Shown here piece by piece: positions 55,189-64,000 of a stretch of 64,000 nucleotides of DNA. The notes beneath the pieces are model-generated. The model ran no database searches and was not told the DNA's origin. It saw only the letters and a list, made by a program, of their open reading frames with translations. The position numbers were made by a program, and so were the translations under genes. The DNA is taken from contig OZ018324.1 in assembly GCA_963969495.1 (NCBI GenBank), positions 137,064,579 through 137,128,578 on the forward strand, read 5' to 3'. Positions within the stretch are counted from its first letter, which is position 1. The number at the start of each line of letters is the position of its first letter. Source of the stretch: Ceratothoa steindachneri. Lineage: Eukaryota; Arthropoda; Malacostraca; Isopoda; Cymothoidae.

Positions 55189-56330
55189 ATAAGAACATAA
55201 GAAAAGAAGGAGACTGCAAAAGACCATTCATGGCCTACACTTAGCAGCTCCTGTTCCATTCAACACACAAAAGATTTCTTACCAGAGAAAAGTCATCAAC
55301 ATTGTCACCCTTAACAGGAGTTCGTCAGATCTAATCTACAATATACATAAAATGCATCCAGAGGATTATGTCCATTCATGCAACCGCAAAATATAATCTT
55401 CCCACTCCTTAGAAAAATATATACATATGTACATAAAAAAAAGTCAGTCCCATCTAGCAGATTCATCCATATATTTATCTAATCTATTCTTAAAACTACC
55501 CAGAGAGGAGGCTTCTATCACATGCCTAGTGAGCCTATTCCATTCATCTACCACACGATTTGTAAACCAATTCCTCCCAATCTCCTTCCTAAACCTATAC
55601 TTATCAAGCTTAAACCCATTGCTACGTGTCCTGTCATGTTCACTAAGTATAAGAACCTTACCCAGATCCCCTTTATTATATCCTTTTACCCATTTGAAGA
55701 CTTCAATCAATTCCCCTCTGACTCTTCTCCTTTCCAATGTATGTAGATTTAGTTTTCTGAGCCTTTCACCATAGGGTAAGTTCCTTAGCCCACCAATCAT
55801 CTTTGTCATCCTTCTCTGCACAGACTCAAGCAAATCAATATCCTTCCTATAATATGGTGACCAAAATTGTACTGCATAGTCTAGATGAGGCCTAACTAGC
55901 GCCAGATACAGTTTTAGAATGACTTCAGCACTCTTATTGCTTACACTCCTCCTAATGAATCCCAATATCCTATTAGCTTTATTCTTAGCATTTAGACATT
56001 GCTTTCTAGGACGAAGGTCTGAACTTACCAAAATACCCAAGTCTCTCTCACAATCAGTCCTCCCTAAAATTCTGCCATTTAATTTATAACTATTCAATGG
56101 ATTATTTCTACCTATACTAAGTACACTACATTTGTCTATGTTAAACTTCATTTGCCATTTCTCGGCCCAATTGGACAGAATGGTCAATTCCTCCTGCATT
56201 ACAACAGCATCAGAATCAGCCCTAATGGCCCTACCTAGCTTAGTATCATCAGCAAATTTACTCAGGTCACTACTTATACCTATGTCAAGATCATTAATAT
56301 AAATTAAGAATAGCAAGGGACCCAAAACAG
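55189..56330 (-). pseudogene. Family D LINE, inverted 5'-truncated copy
   Basis: On the minus strand the sequence begins in the RT motif GSVLGPLLFLIYIND (56325) and is open through FADDTKLGRA to the natural stop at 55444. The 3' UTR follows, ending ACATAAGAACATAAG on the plus strand at about 55190-55205. The 293-residue reading is intact, but lacks everything before motif B. It was inserted into another copy of its own family, and its sequence is nearly identical to 56561-57695. Confidence 0.92.
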
Positions 56331-57695
56331 AAGCAGCAGATAATGATGAAAACTATGATATTTTATACTTGGACTTTAGTAAGGCTTTTGATCGAGTGCC
56401 ACACTTACGGCTTCTGAGCAAAGTTAAAGCACACGGGATCGATGGCAGTATATTTAGGTGGATTCAGTCATGGCTTGGTGACAGACAGCAAAGAGTTAGT
56501 ATAGATGGAGTTAAATCTGAGTGGGGGTGTGTTAGCAGTGAAGTTCTGCAAGGATCTGTTTTGGGTCCCTTGCTATTCTTAATTTATATTAATGATCTTG
56601 ACATAGGTATAAGTAGTGACCTGAGTAAATTTGCTGATGATACTAAGTTAGGTAGGCCATTAGGGCTGATTCTGATGCTGTTGTAATGCAGGAGGAATTG
56701 ACCATTCTGTCCAATTGGGCCGAGAAATGGCAAATAAAGTTTAACATAGACAAATGTAGTGTACTTAGTATAGGTAGAAATAATCCATTGAATAGTTATA
56801 AATTAAATGGGAGAATTTTAGGGAGGACCGATTGTGAGAGGGACTTAGGTATTTTGGTAAGTTCAGACCTTCATCCTAGAAAGCAATGCCTAAATGCTAA
56901 GAATAAAGCTAATAGGATATTGGGATTCATTAGGAGGAGTGTAAGCAATAAGAGTGCTGAAGTCATTCTAAAACTGTATCTGGCGCTAGTTAGGCCTCAT
57001 CTAGACTATGCAGTACAATTTTGGTCACCATATTATAGGAAGGATATTGATTTGCTTGAGTCTGTGCAGAGAAGGATAACAAAGATGATTGGTGGGCTAA
57101 GGAACTTACCTTATGGTGAAAGGCTCAGAAAACTAAATCTACATACATTGGAAAGGAGAAGAGTCAGAGGGGAATTAATTGAAGTCTTCAAATGGGTAAA
57201 AGGATATAATAAAGGGGATCTGGGTAAGGTTCTTATACTTAGTGAACATGACAGGAGACGTAGCAATGGGTTTAAGCTTGATAAGTATAGGTTTAAGAAG
57301 GAGATTGGGAGGAATTGGTTTACAAATCGTGTGGTAGATGAATGGAATAGGCTCACTAGACATGTGATAGAAGCCTCCTCTCTGGGTAGTTTTAAGAATA
57401 GATTAGATAAATATATGGATGAATCTGCTAGATGGGACTGACTTTTTTTTATGTACATATGTATATATTTTTCTAAGGAGTGGGGAGATTATATTTTGCG
57501 GTTGCATGAATGGACATAATCCTCTGGATGCATTTTATGTATATTGTAGATTAGATCTGACGAACTCCTGTAAAGGGTGACAATGTTGATGACTTTTCTC
57601 TGGTAAGAAATCTTTTGTGTGCTGACTGGAACAGGAGCTGCCAAGTGTAGGCCATGAATGGTCTTTTGCAGTCTCCTTTTCTTATGTTCTTATGT
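56331..57695 (+). pseudogene. Family D ORF2 fragment, RT palm to C-terminus, and 3' UTR
   Basis: The sequence resumes at AGCAGCAGATAA with LYLDFSKAFDRVPH-coding sequence (56360-56410). SEVLQGSVLGPLLF replaces GVPQ with EVLQ. A 1-bp deletion near 56656 shifts the frame just after FADDTKLG. The frame from 56686 (MQEELTILSNWAEKW) runs to the stop at 57439. The 3' UTR ends CTTATGTTCTTATGT near 57695. Confidence 0.9.
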
Positions 57696-57709
57696 AATCG
57701 GCGCTTGAA

Positions 57710-58000
57710 AAAAATTCAAGTTTGGGCTGTCTACAGTCTCAGGTGGCAAATTACTCCAATAATCAACCACTTGTTAGTGAAAAAATATTTTCTAACATCC
57801 AGTCTGTACCTATGTGTTTTAATCTTTTAATCAAGTTCTATTACTACCTTCTAACTCAAATAACTTGCTGAAATCCAATTTATCCATCCCAGAAAAGATT
57901 TTAAAAAGCTCAATCATATCTCCCCTCACACACCTTCCTTCAAATGAAAACATATTTAATACCCTCAGTCTATCTTCATATTCAAGGTGCTTCAGGGATA
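57710..58000 (-). mobile_element. Small fragment of a family C-related CR1-like LINE
   Basis: The minus strand reads LEYEDRLRVLNMFSFEGRCV and RGDMIELFKIFSGMDKLDFS, then a KIFFH-type tail with stops. This is the ORF2 C-terminus, more diverged from family C than the copies at 42-48 kb. The limits are approximate. Confidence 0.75.
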
Positions 58001-58408
58001 AAGGTTAAGCAAACTTCTCACTAAAGTGCCTAACGATTTATCACTTATATCACAAGATTTGGAAAGCGTGGAGCGATATAACGTTTCGGGAGAAAGTCTA
58101 CAGAGGAAATCGGAAGGAACATTTGAGCATCCATAGACGTGTAAGTTTTTAGAAGTCTGATGATCGAATTTGCCCTCGCCTCTGCCTTTGCGACCTGCAT
58201 AGAGAGCTTTAGGTCGTTTTAGTATTGTTTTAAATACTAAAAACACGGCGTAGGTATTCTGAAGTTTCACTAATAATAGTTACCATTTACCAAAGAACAA
58301 CGGAGACTAACAGAGACAAAACCGGAAAAAAAGGTAACGAAATCAGAAAGAGGGATACGGCAATAAATTTTCACTTTCTCCTGCCAAATGAACGCATTTC
58401 CCCTACAT
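58001..58408. other. Spacer with a possible Penelope-like motif
   Basis: On the minus strand CCCGAAACGTTATATCG (near 58075-58095) resembles the CGAAACGTT motif in the palindrome at 58683-58881. No RT is seen, so this could be a scrap of a Penelope-like terminal repeat. The rest is unassigned. Confidence 0.35.
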
Positions 58409-58593
58409 TTACTTTTTCATATTCTTTTATTTGAAAAACTGTAAAAATTACTTTTGGGGGCATAAAAATAGATTTCTTTGGTATTTTGGTTAATAAATTG
58501 CTTATTCCACAAAAGAAACAAATAATGCGGATTAAACTGAAAGTAATCAGGGAGAGGTCAACAACCTCAAAGGGTTTTTGCAGAACCCGATGT

Positions 58594-58599
58594 CCCCCC

Positions 58600-58679
<80 letters not shown>
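58594..58679. repeat. Poly-C followed by (TC)n microsatellite
   Basis: About 17 C bases at 58594-58610 followed by about 70 bp of TC repeats to 58679, inside the left half of the palindrome. Confidence 0.98.
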
Positions 58680-58682
<3 letters not shown>

Positions 58683-58912
58683 AATTTCACAGCAAAGGCA
58701 AGGGCGCAGAAGATGCTCAAGTACATATATTTATTTCAATTTTGAAAACAACGTTTCGGGCAACATGCCCATCTTCAGGTTGATAGTGAAGATGGGCATG
58801 TTGCCCGAAACGTTGTTTTCAAAATTGAAATAAATATATGTACTTGAGCATCTTCTGCGCCCTTGCCTTCGCTGTAAAATTAAAAATCAGCCTGGTTAGC
58901 AACAACACTTAC

Positions 58913-58914
<2 letters not shown>

Positions 58915-58981
<67 letters not shown>
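58915..58981. repeat. (AT)n microsatellite in the palindrome
   Basis: A nearly pure AT run of about 66 bp between the inner and outer right arms. Confidence 0.98.
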
Positions 58982-58982
<1 letters not shown>

Positions 58983-59114
58983 TTTCAGTTTTATCCGCAT
59001 TATTTGTTTCTTTTGTGGGATAAGCAATTTATCAACTAAAATACCAAAGAAATCTATTTTTTATACCCCCAAGAGTAATTTTTACAGTTTTTCAAATAAA
59101 AGAATATGAAAAAG

Positions 59115-59115
<1 letters not shown>

Positions 59116-59186
<71 letters not shown>
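59116..59186. repeat. (AT)n microsatellite
   Basis: A nearly pure AT run of about 70 bp directly after the outer right arm of the palindrome. Confidence 0.98.
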
Positions 59187-59190
<4 letters not shown>

Positions 59191-59200
59191 AGAAGAAGAT

Positions 59201-59290
59201 CATTTATTTGAAAATTTTAAACGGTTCACACATGAACCTAGTAAACATTTGTTTAAAAATTTAAATAGTTCACACATTGAACCTTATAAA
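59201..59290. repeat. 45-bp tandem pair
   Basis: 59201-59245 and 59246-59290 are two diverged 45-bp units (CATTTATTTGAAAATTTTAA and CATTTGTTTAAAAATTTAAA at their starts; GGTTCACACATGAACC and AGTTCACACATTGAACC inside). Confidence 0.85.
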
Positions 59291-59300
59291 TATGAGTATA

Positions 59301-59511
59301 AACTTCCTACTGTTAATAGCTCTCTTTTTTAAATAGGAAGAAAACTTCCCGCTATTAATAGCTCTCCTTTGTAAATAGGAAGAAAACTTCCCGCTGCTAA
59401 TAGCTCTCTTTTGTAAATAGGAAGATATATTTCCCGCTGTCAATAGCTCTCCTTTGTAAATAGGAAGATAAACCTCCTGCTTTGCAGTATTTCTCCTTCG
59501 TAAACAGGAAG
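59301..59511 (-). repeat. 42-bp minisatellite, five units, open on the minus strand
   Basis: Units start near 59301, 59343, 59385, 59428 and 59470, each with AACTTCCCGCT, then AATAGCTCTC and AAATAGGAAG, giving a period near 42 bp. On the minus strand 42 bp is 14 codons and the frame 59569-59270 stays open, repeating a KFSSYLQRRAINSG-type unit. I do not recognise a protein, and the frame may be a by-product of the repeat. Confidence 0.85.
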
Positions 59512-60081
59512 CTAGACTCCCCAGTACGCAGTACGATATCTTGTGTCGGCCATACGTAGCTCCGTACAAAAATAGATCTTGTTCATGAAGTCCCGTGGAG
59601 AAAAAGTAAAAATCGCTGGCGTTCTTGAGCTTCCTCCCTCGACTTTTCCTCCTTTGCCGGCTGTGAACTTTTCGATGAGCTCAATTTTCTCGTAGATTTC
59701 TTCCAAGTCTAAAAATTCGGATGATGATGATATACTCAATTTTTGAAGAGAGATGGTATAGTGGAAGATATCGTGGGTGAAAAAAATTAAAGATGGGGGG
59801 AAAATTTGCCCTAGTAGGGAGGGCATCACTTTATTTTTATGGTTTCATTTTTCCTTTATTTGTGTTGTAATTTTGTGCGTTTTTTTATCTTCATGTGTTT
59901 GTAGTGTTCTTCTTATTGTCTTTTGTTTCTTCTTCTCTGTCTTTTTACTTTTAGTGTAATAATGTTTGTAGCATTCAAGCCTTTAATAGCTTTTTTGTCG
60001 ACAATAATATTTTAGTGTTGTCTGTTGTCTCATTTTTCGTGTGTAAATGTATGGGACTAGATGTGATGTGTTGTGAGGCTT
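59512..60081. other. Probable Jockey-like LINE 3' UTR and spacer
   Basis: From the LINE ORF2 stop at 60082 to about 59830 the sequence is T-rich and probably the 3' UTR. An open minus-strand frame at 59512-59829 has no recognisable domain. I do not call it a gene. Confidence 0.4.
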
Positions 60082-62851
60082 TTATGTGTATATTGGAGTG
60101 ATATTGTTTCGTGTACACAGTTTTGTGCTCGGGAACCGGCTTCTGCGTGAGGCTTTCGCCCGTAGCCACGCAGGTATATACAACCTGCCGCCTGCTCCCT
60201 GGAGTTCTGGAATGACATCGTCCGTTAGAGTGGACCAGATCTTCATGCCCAGTTTCTGGGTGACGATGTTGATGGGCTCCAAGCATTTCCTCCGATGCAG
60301 GACGCTTTGCCTGACTCGGTCACGCCTTCTTACTTTGTTGATAAGCAGAGAGGCAGTGTTCTGGATACGTTGGAGCCTTTTCATCGAGGTTTTATTAGCC
60401 GCTTGGGACACCACTGCGGGGTAGATCAGCATAGCCCGGACATACATCATATATAATTTTCTGATGTTGGCCGAGCTAAGATCTCTAAACCTGTAGAGCT
60501 TGGAGATTTCTCTCTTCGCCGGGTTCCGCCTCTCCGTGTGGTGTCTCGAGTATCCATGGTCGGTGATTTTGAGGCCCAGGACGGTGCCTTCGGTGGAGTA
60601 GCCGTGCCTCCTCCCATCTATGATGATGGGCTATGTCAACTCGCGGTTCAACGGGACAATTTTGAACTTGTCCCTGTTGGTCCTGATTTTCCATTGTCTC
60701 TCGAATCGGCTGATGTTGTTGATTTCCGCTATAGTGCGGGCCGCCTGCGTCCTTGCTTTCCTCTCCGGGCACGGGACAATTTGTGTGACGTCATCTGCGT
60801 ATTGCAGATACATCGTGTCCCTGTGCACCGGAGTTGGGAGGACGATGGTAAAGACCAAGTAAAGCAGAGGACTCAGGCAGCTTCCCTGAGGGACGCCCGA
60901 CTTTAATTCGAATTCGGGGCCTCTGTGCCCTTCAATCATGAGACACGCCCTTCAGTCCATGATGAAGTCACAGAGGATCCTTTCCAGGATTGGGTCTAGC
61001 TGGAGGTTCAGGATCTTGTATTGAAGTCCTTCCAGCCAGACATAATCGAAGGCCTTTTGCACGTCCCTCAACACAATGTCTACATAGAACCTGTTCGCTT
61101 GGGTGTATGCTACTTTCTCAGTTAGGAGCGCCAGGGTGGTGTCTGCGCCCCTTTTTTTGCGGAACCCGTGTTGTTGTGGGTTGTGCGCTCCTAACTCGCT
61201 CAGTTGAGCTTGTAGCCTGTTAGCTAAAATCTTTTCAAAGATTTTACCCTGCATCTCAAGAAGAGAGATGAGGCGATAGCTTGCCACCTGGTCTGGCGGC
61301 TTGTTTCCCTTTGGAATAAAGATGATTTTGCCCATCTTGTATCCATCCGGGAAGTAGCCGCCTGTATTCAGGGCGGCATTCATCGTGTTTGCCAATCCCT
61401 GAATAATTTGCCTTAGGGCATTTACGAGGTTATTTTTCGTAATCCCACACCAGCCTGGAGCCCTCTGCTTGAAGGACCTTATGGTGTTCAAGGTCTCTTC
61501 TACAGTTATCGGGCATCCGTGGTCAGCCATCACTCTTTCCTGTGATACTTGCGGATGGGGGTGGGTTCTATGTATCATTGTGCTGAGGTCGTCGAGCAGT
61601 TGGTCTTCGAAGTCCTGGACGAAGTCGTCGTTCTCCTCCGGTGATAGAGCGAAAATCGTTTGCCAGTGCGATCTAAATCTTCTTTCGAGAGCCTCTGGGT
61701 CCTCTATGATGTCGCCTCCTTCCTTGATTTGGGTTCTGGGTCTGGGAGGTAATCCCCTAATTCTCCGGATGTTATTCTAGAATTTACGGGATCACTCTTC
61801 CTGTCTAGCCTCCCAATGATGTCATTCCATATCGTTGTTTGTTTTTCTAATATGATGTCTTTCATTTCCATGCTTAGATGTCTCATTCTGGCCGTCCTTT
61901 CCCTATTGGTACCTGTCCTGCCGATCTCATCATAGATTGCTCTATGTTCTCGAGCGATTTCTCTCAACTCGTCCGTCCACTCAGGTTGTGGGAGCACTTT
62001 ATAGGAGATTCTGGGAACACCTCTCTCGTCGGCTTGAATGAGGAGATCGGTGATCTTGTTGATCTCCTCATCAATTTCTTCGAGATTAGCGTCTCCCAGA
62101 TCAGTTGGTTGGTATGTACTGAGTATCTCTCTATATAGCTCCCAGTCAGCTTTCGCGTAACTTTTCCTAAGTATAACGGGCTTGAGTATTGGCGCTAGCC
62201 AGATTGTAGTGAGAATCGGGATGTGGTCGCTCGAAACCACTGGCCCGGGCTCATTGACAATGTTGAAGGGAAAGTTTTTAGATGTCAACACAATGTCCGG
62301 CTTTGTTGCTGAACGTTGTGTTATGAAGGTCGGTAAATCTGGCCCGGCCCTCTGGAGTCTGTCTCTTACGAGTAGCATCTCCAGGTTTCTTCCCCTTTGA
62401 TCGGTGCTTCCGTAGCCTGATGCACGGCATCTGGCATTAAGATCACCGCCAAGCAATGTCAATTTCCCACGCCCAAAGAGGTTGTAAAAATTGGGATCGG
62501 CAGGTAATCGCGTCGCGGTGGTTGATAGGTCGCCGCTACGGTCAGGTCTCCAACTAGGGTAGGTATTGCTACTGCCACGAATGATTCATCTAGACCTGGA
62601 AGTTTTTTATATGTAAGGTTGTTCCGGATCACGATGGCAGCGCCATCGAACCGTTCTTGTGTATGGTTTTTGCTGATGATTGTGTAATTGGGTATTTGTA
62701 TGTTGTTGATGTTTGTGTTAACGCCATGTTCTGTGATGAGGATTAGGTCGGGATCCACTTTACGAAAAATGTTTCCGTAAGGAATGTGTTTCCCTACCCA
62801 TCCGTTGACGTAAATTGTTAATATCTTTAGTGTGTTGTTGGTGTTCTCCAT
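60082..62851 (-). pseudogene. Jockey-like LINE ORF2: endonuclease and RT, frameshifted
   Basis: On the minus strand from 62851: LKILTIYVNGWVGKHIPYG and LILITEHGVNTNI (endonuclease, catalytic Glu near 62740), then TLLGGDLNARC (GDxN near 62455) and VVSSDHIPILTTIWLAP (SDH near 62240). RT follows: SFKQRAPGWCGITKNNLV, IFIPKGNKPPDQVASYRLIS, NPQQHGFRKKRGADTTLALL, VDIVLRDVQKAFDYVWLEGL (first Asp, near 61045), SGVPQGSCLSPLLY and LQYADDVTQIV with an intact YADD near 60800. A C-terminal tail ends at 60082. Frame changes near 62460, 61640, 60945, 60700 and 60470 break it. No RNase H is seen, which fits Jockey. Confidence 0.85.
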
Positions 62852-62982
62852 GTTTATGTTCTGTGGTGTATGTGTGTGTTGGTTTTGTCTCGTTTAGTGG
62901 TCTTCGCTTTGTGTAATTCTCCCATTCCGAATTCTTTTAAACTCTGCTTCGCTTACGGCAAGGCAGGAGTCCCTATATATTT

Positions 62983-64000
62983 TTATCCTGGCCTCCATGA
63001 GTTCGCTACTACCAGTGCTTCACGGACTGGGGAATCATAGGACCATTTCAATAGTCCTGTCCTTACTCCTTCAATGATTCCCCCCACCTTGAGGCTTTTC
63101 AGAAAAGAAGTGTCTTCTGCTCTGAAGAATTTGATATTGAGGTCTTCTCCATCAAATTCCCTAACTTTCTTCAAATTCCTACTCCTGCTCCTGTTTTTAG
63201 TGGGTTGAGAGATCTGCGGTTCGTCCTCGGATGACGAGGCTGCGCTTAGGAGATTTCCTTTCGCCTGCTTGAGATGTCTCGCTGCTCTCTTCGCACTCCC
63301 TTCCCTCTTCTTCATTGCAGCTAGGCGTGGGTCTTTGTTAGGGGACCTCTGTGGGGTGGGCTTATTTTTTAGTTCTTTGGAGTTACCCTCTCTCTCCTCG
63401 GTCTCCCGTGGGAAGGGTGTCGTGGGCGCCTATTTTAAGTTCCAATTTGAACTTGAAGGACGTCCCCTGAAGGGGGGGTTCTCCAGGAACCACATTTCTG
63501 CAAGACCATTGTTCTTCAGCATAATGTTGACCTCCCTGGCGAAGCAGCCTGGGCTGGTCAGATTTCTTACGTGCGCATAGAGGATGCCCTTAAGTATTTT
63601 TGTGGCGTCCTTGTCGCCCTTATCTACTTTGACGTAGGTTCTTGGGGCCTGGCTGTTCAAGGCGCTAGCTGAGGAGGTGTTTTTTGCTGCTTGGGCATAG
63701 GAGGTGTTAGCCCTCCTAATACCTTCCACCCTCTTTGCTTTCGTCTTTTTCTGGATAATCTCCTTTTTTCGGGCATGACATCGCCATTGCCCCATGCCTT
63801 TGGCTACAGTTCGGACACTTTTTCTCCTTGGCCTGGCATTTGCACCAAAACTGACTTCGGCCGTGTTTATGTGTAAACAAATGGAGCGTTAGTAACATTT
63901 TAAATCTACGCAACTGTCGTAGAATTGCTCATAGTCTGGTCCAATAATTATTCTAGTCCTTGATCTGGACACACCGCTTTTGTTTTAGTCGGTGGTATTG
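62983..64000 (-). pseudogene. Jockey-like LINE ORF1 (gag-like), partial
   Basis: The minus strand enters from the right edge: KCQAKEKKCPNCSQRHGAMA near 63800 is a CCHC-type knuckle. A frame change leads to RANTSYAQAAKNTSS and REVNIMLKNNGLAEMWFLEN (63440-63700). A further frame, 63315-62983, is basic and serine-rich (AARHLKQAKGNLLSAASSSE). Jockey ORF1 proteins carry knuckles of this kind and package element RNA. The gene start lies beyond 64000. It is followed by ORF2 132 bp downstream. Confidence 0.65.

Larger units (their letters stand above)
54361..57695 (+). mobile_element. CR1-like family D, second copy, interrupted by an inverted copy
   Basis: Plus-strand sequence equal to 50922-51745 of the intact copy lies at 54361-55188. 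Sequence equal to 51746-53103 lies at 56331-57695. Between them sits 55189-56330, the same family in the opposite direction. The break falls in GTGTATGAAGCAGC, with GAA possibly duplicated. The copy is 5' truncated inside the endonuclease-RT linker. Confidence 0.9.
58409..59117. repeat. Nested palindrome, probable Penelope-like terminal repeats
   Basis: The outer arms 58409-58543 and 58982-59117 are inverted copies with few mismatches. The inner arms 58683-58777 and 58787-58881 are an almost perfect inverted repeat around a 9-bp loop (58778-58786). Between the arms lie a C run with CT repeats on the left and an AT run on the right. The inner arm on the minus strand reads CTGAAGATGGGCATGTTGCC followed by CGAAACGTT. 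This resembles the hammerhead core (CUGANGA, stem, GAAA) known from Penelope-like retroelements, which often carry inverted terminal repeats. No Penelope RT lies nearby in this window. Confidence 0.6.

Noticed and set aside
58486..58833. A plus-strand open frame with long Leu-Ser and Pro runs
   Set aside because: The runs come from the poly-C and TC microsatellite. The frame has no other content.
58838..59023. A plus-strand open frame across the AT array
   Set aside because: It is a translation of the AT microsatellite and palindrome arm.
1..64000. tRNA, rRNA, CRISPR or bacterial-type operon features
   Set aside because: I saw no cloverleaf with conserved boxes, no spaced direct repeats and no ribosome-binding-site patterns. 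The sequence is eukaryotic repeat DNA.

Overview
This window is eukaryotic repeat DNA. I find no host gene, rRNA, tRNA, CRISPR array or operon. Nearly everything I can identify is a transposable element. The mix is several LINE families (CR1-like, L2-like, I/Jockey-like, an RTE-like tail), one Gypsy-type LTR retrotransposon, two piggyBac-like genes, hAT, Merlin-like and mariner fragments, a Penelope-like inverted repeat, and one cut-and-paste element I cannot classify. Long CT and AT dinucleotide arrays are common. This fits an invertebrate animal. An arthropod, perhaps a decapod crustacean, is my best guess, but that is inference from the repeat mix.

Layout. 1-7.2 kb: an I-like LINE on the minus strand, split by a complete piggyBac element (TTAA duplication), then a hAT pseudogene and a fragment of an unclassified repeated family. 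7.2-14.5 kb: a Merlin-like remnant, an RTE-like LINE tail, a minus-strand piggyBac-like gene with a tiny first exon, and short LINE and mariner pieces. 14.5-25.8 kb: a Gypsy element with LTR, PBS, gag with five zinc knuckles, a first protease, RT/RNase H, a second protease, integrase and an extra C-terminal ORF. It is interrupted by two LINE insertions, one flanked by a 17-bp duplication. 25.8-36.9 kb: broken LINE copies from at least four families. 37-47.5 kb: an L2-like LINE holding a 3.9-kb DNA transposon with terminal inverted repeats of about 470 bp, and a nearly complete minus-strand CR1-like LINE. 47.8-57.7 kb: a full-length CR1-like LINE (intact 339-aa ORF1 with an SGNH esterase-like domain, intact 977-aa ORF2) nested in another CR1-like copy. 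A second copy of the same family follows, itself interrupted by an inverted copy. 57.7-64 kb: a LINE scrap, Penelope-like palindromes, microsatellites, a 42-bp minisatellite and a minus-strand Jockey-like LINE that runs off the window.

The coding parts do not work together as a host pathway. Each is a self-mobilising unit, and the nesting gives relative ages: the L2-like LINE is older than the elements inside it, and the near-identical CR1-like copies at 48.6-57.7 kb look youngest. Only the CR1-like element at 48568-53103 has uninterrupted coding capacity. Family names come from motifs I recognise by eye. No database search was possible.
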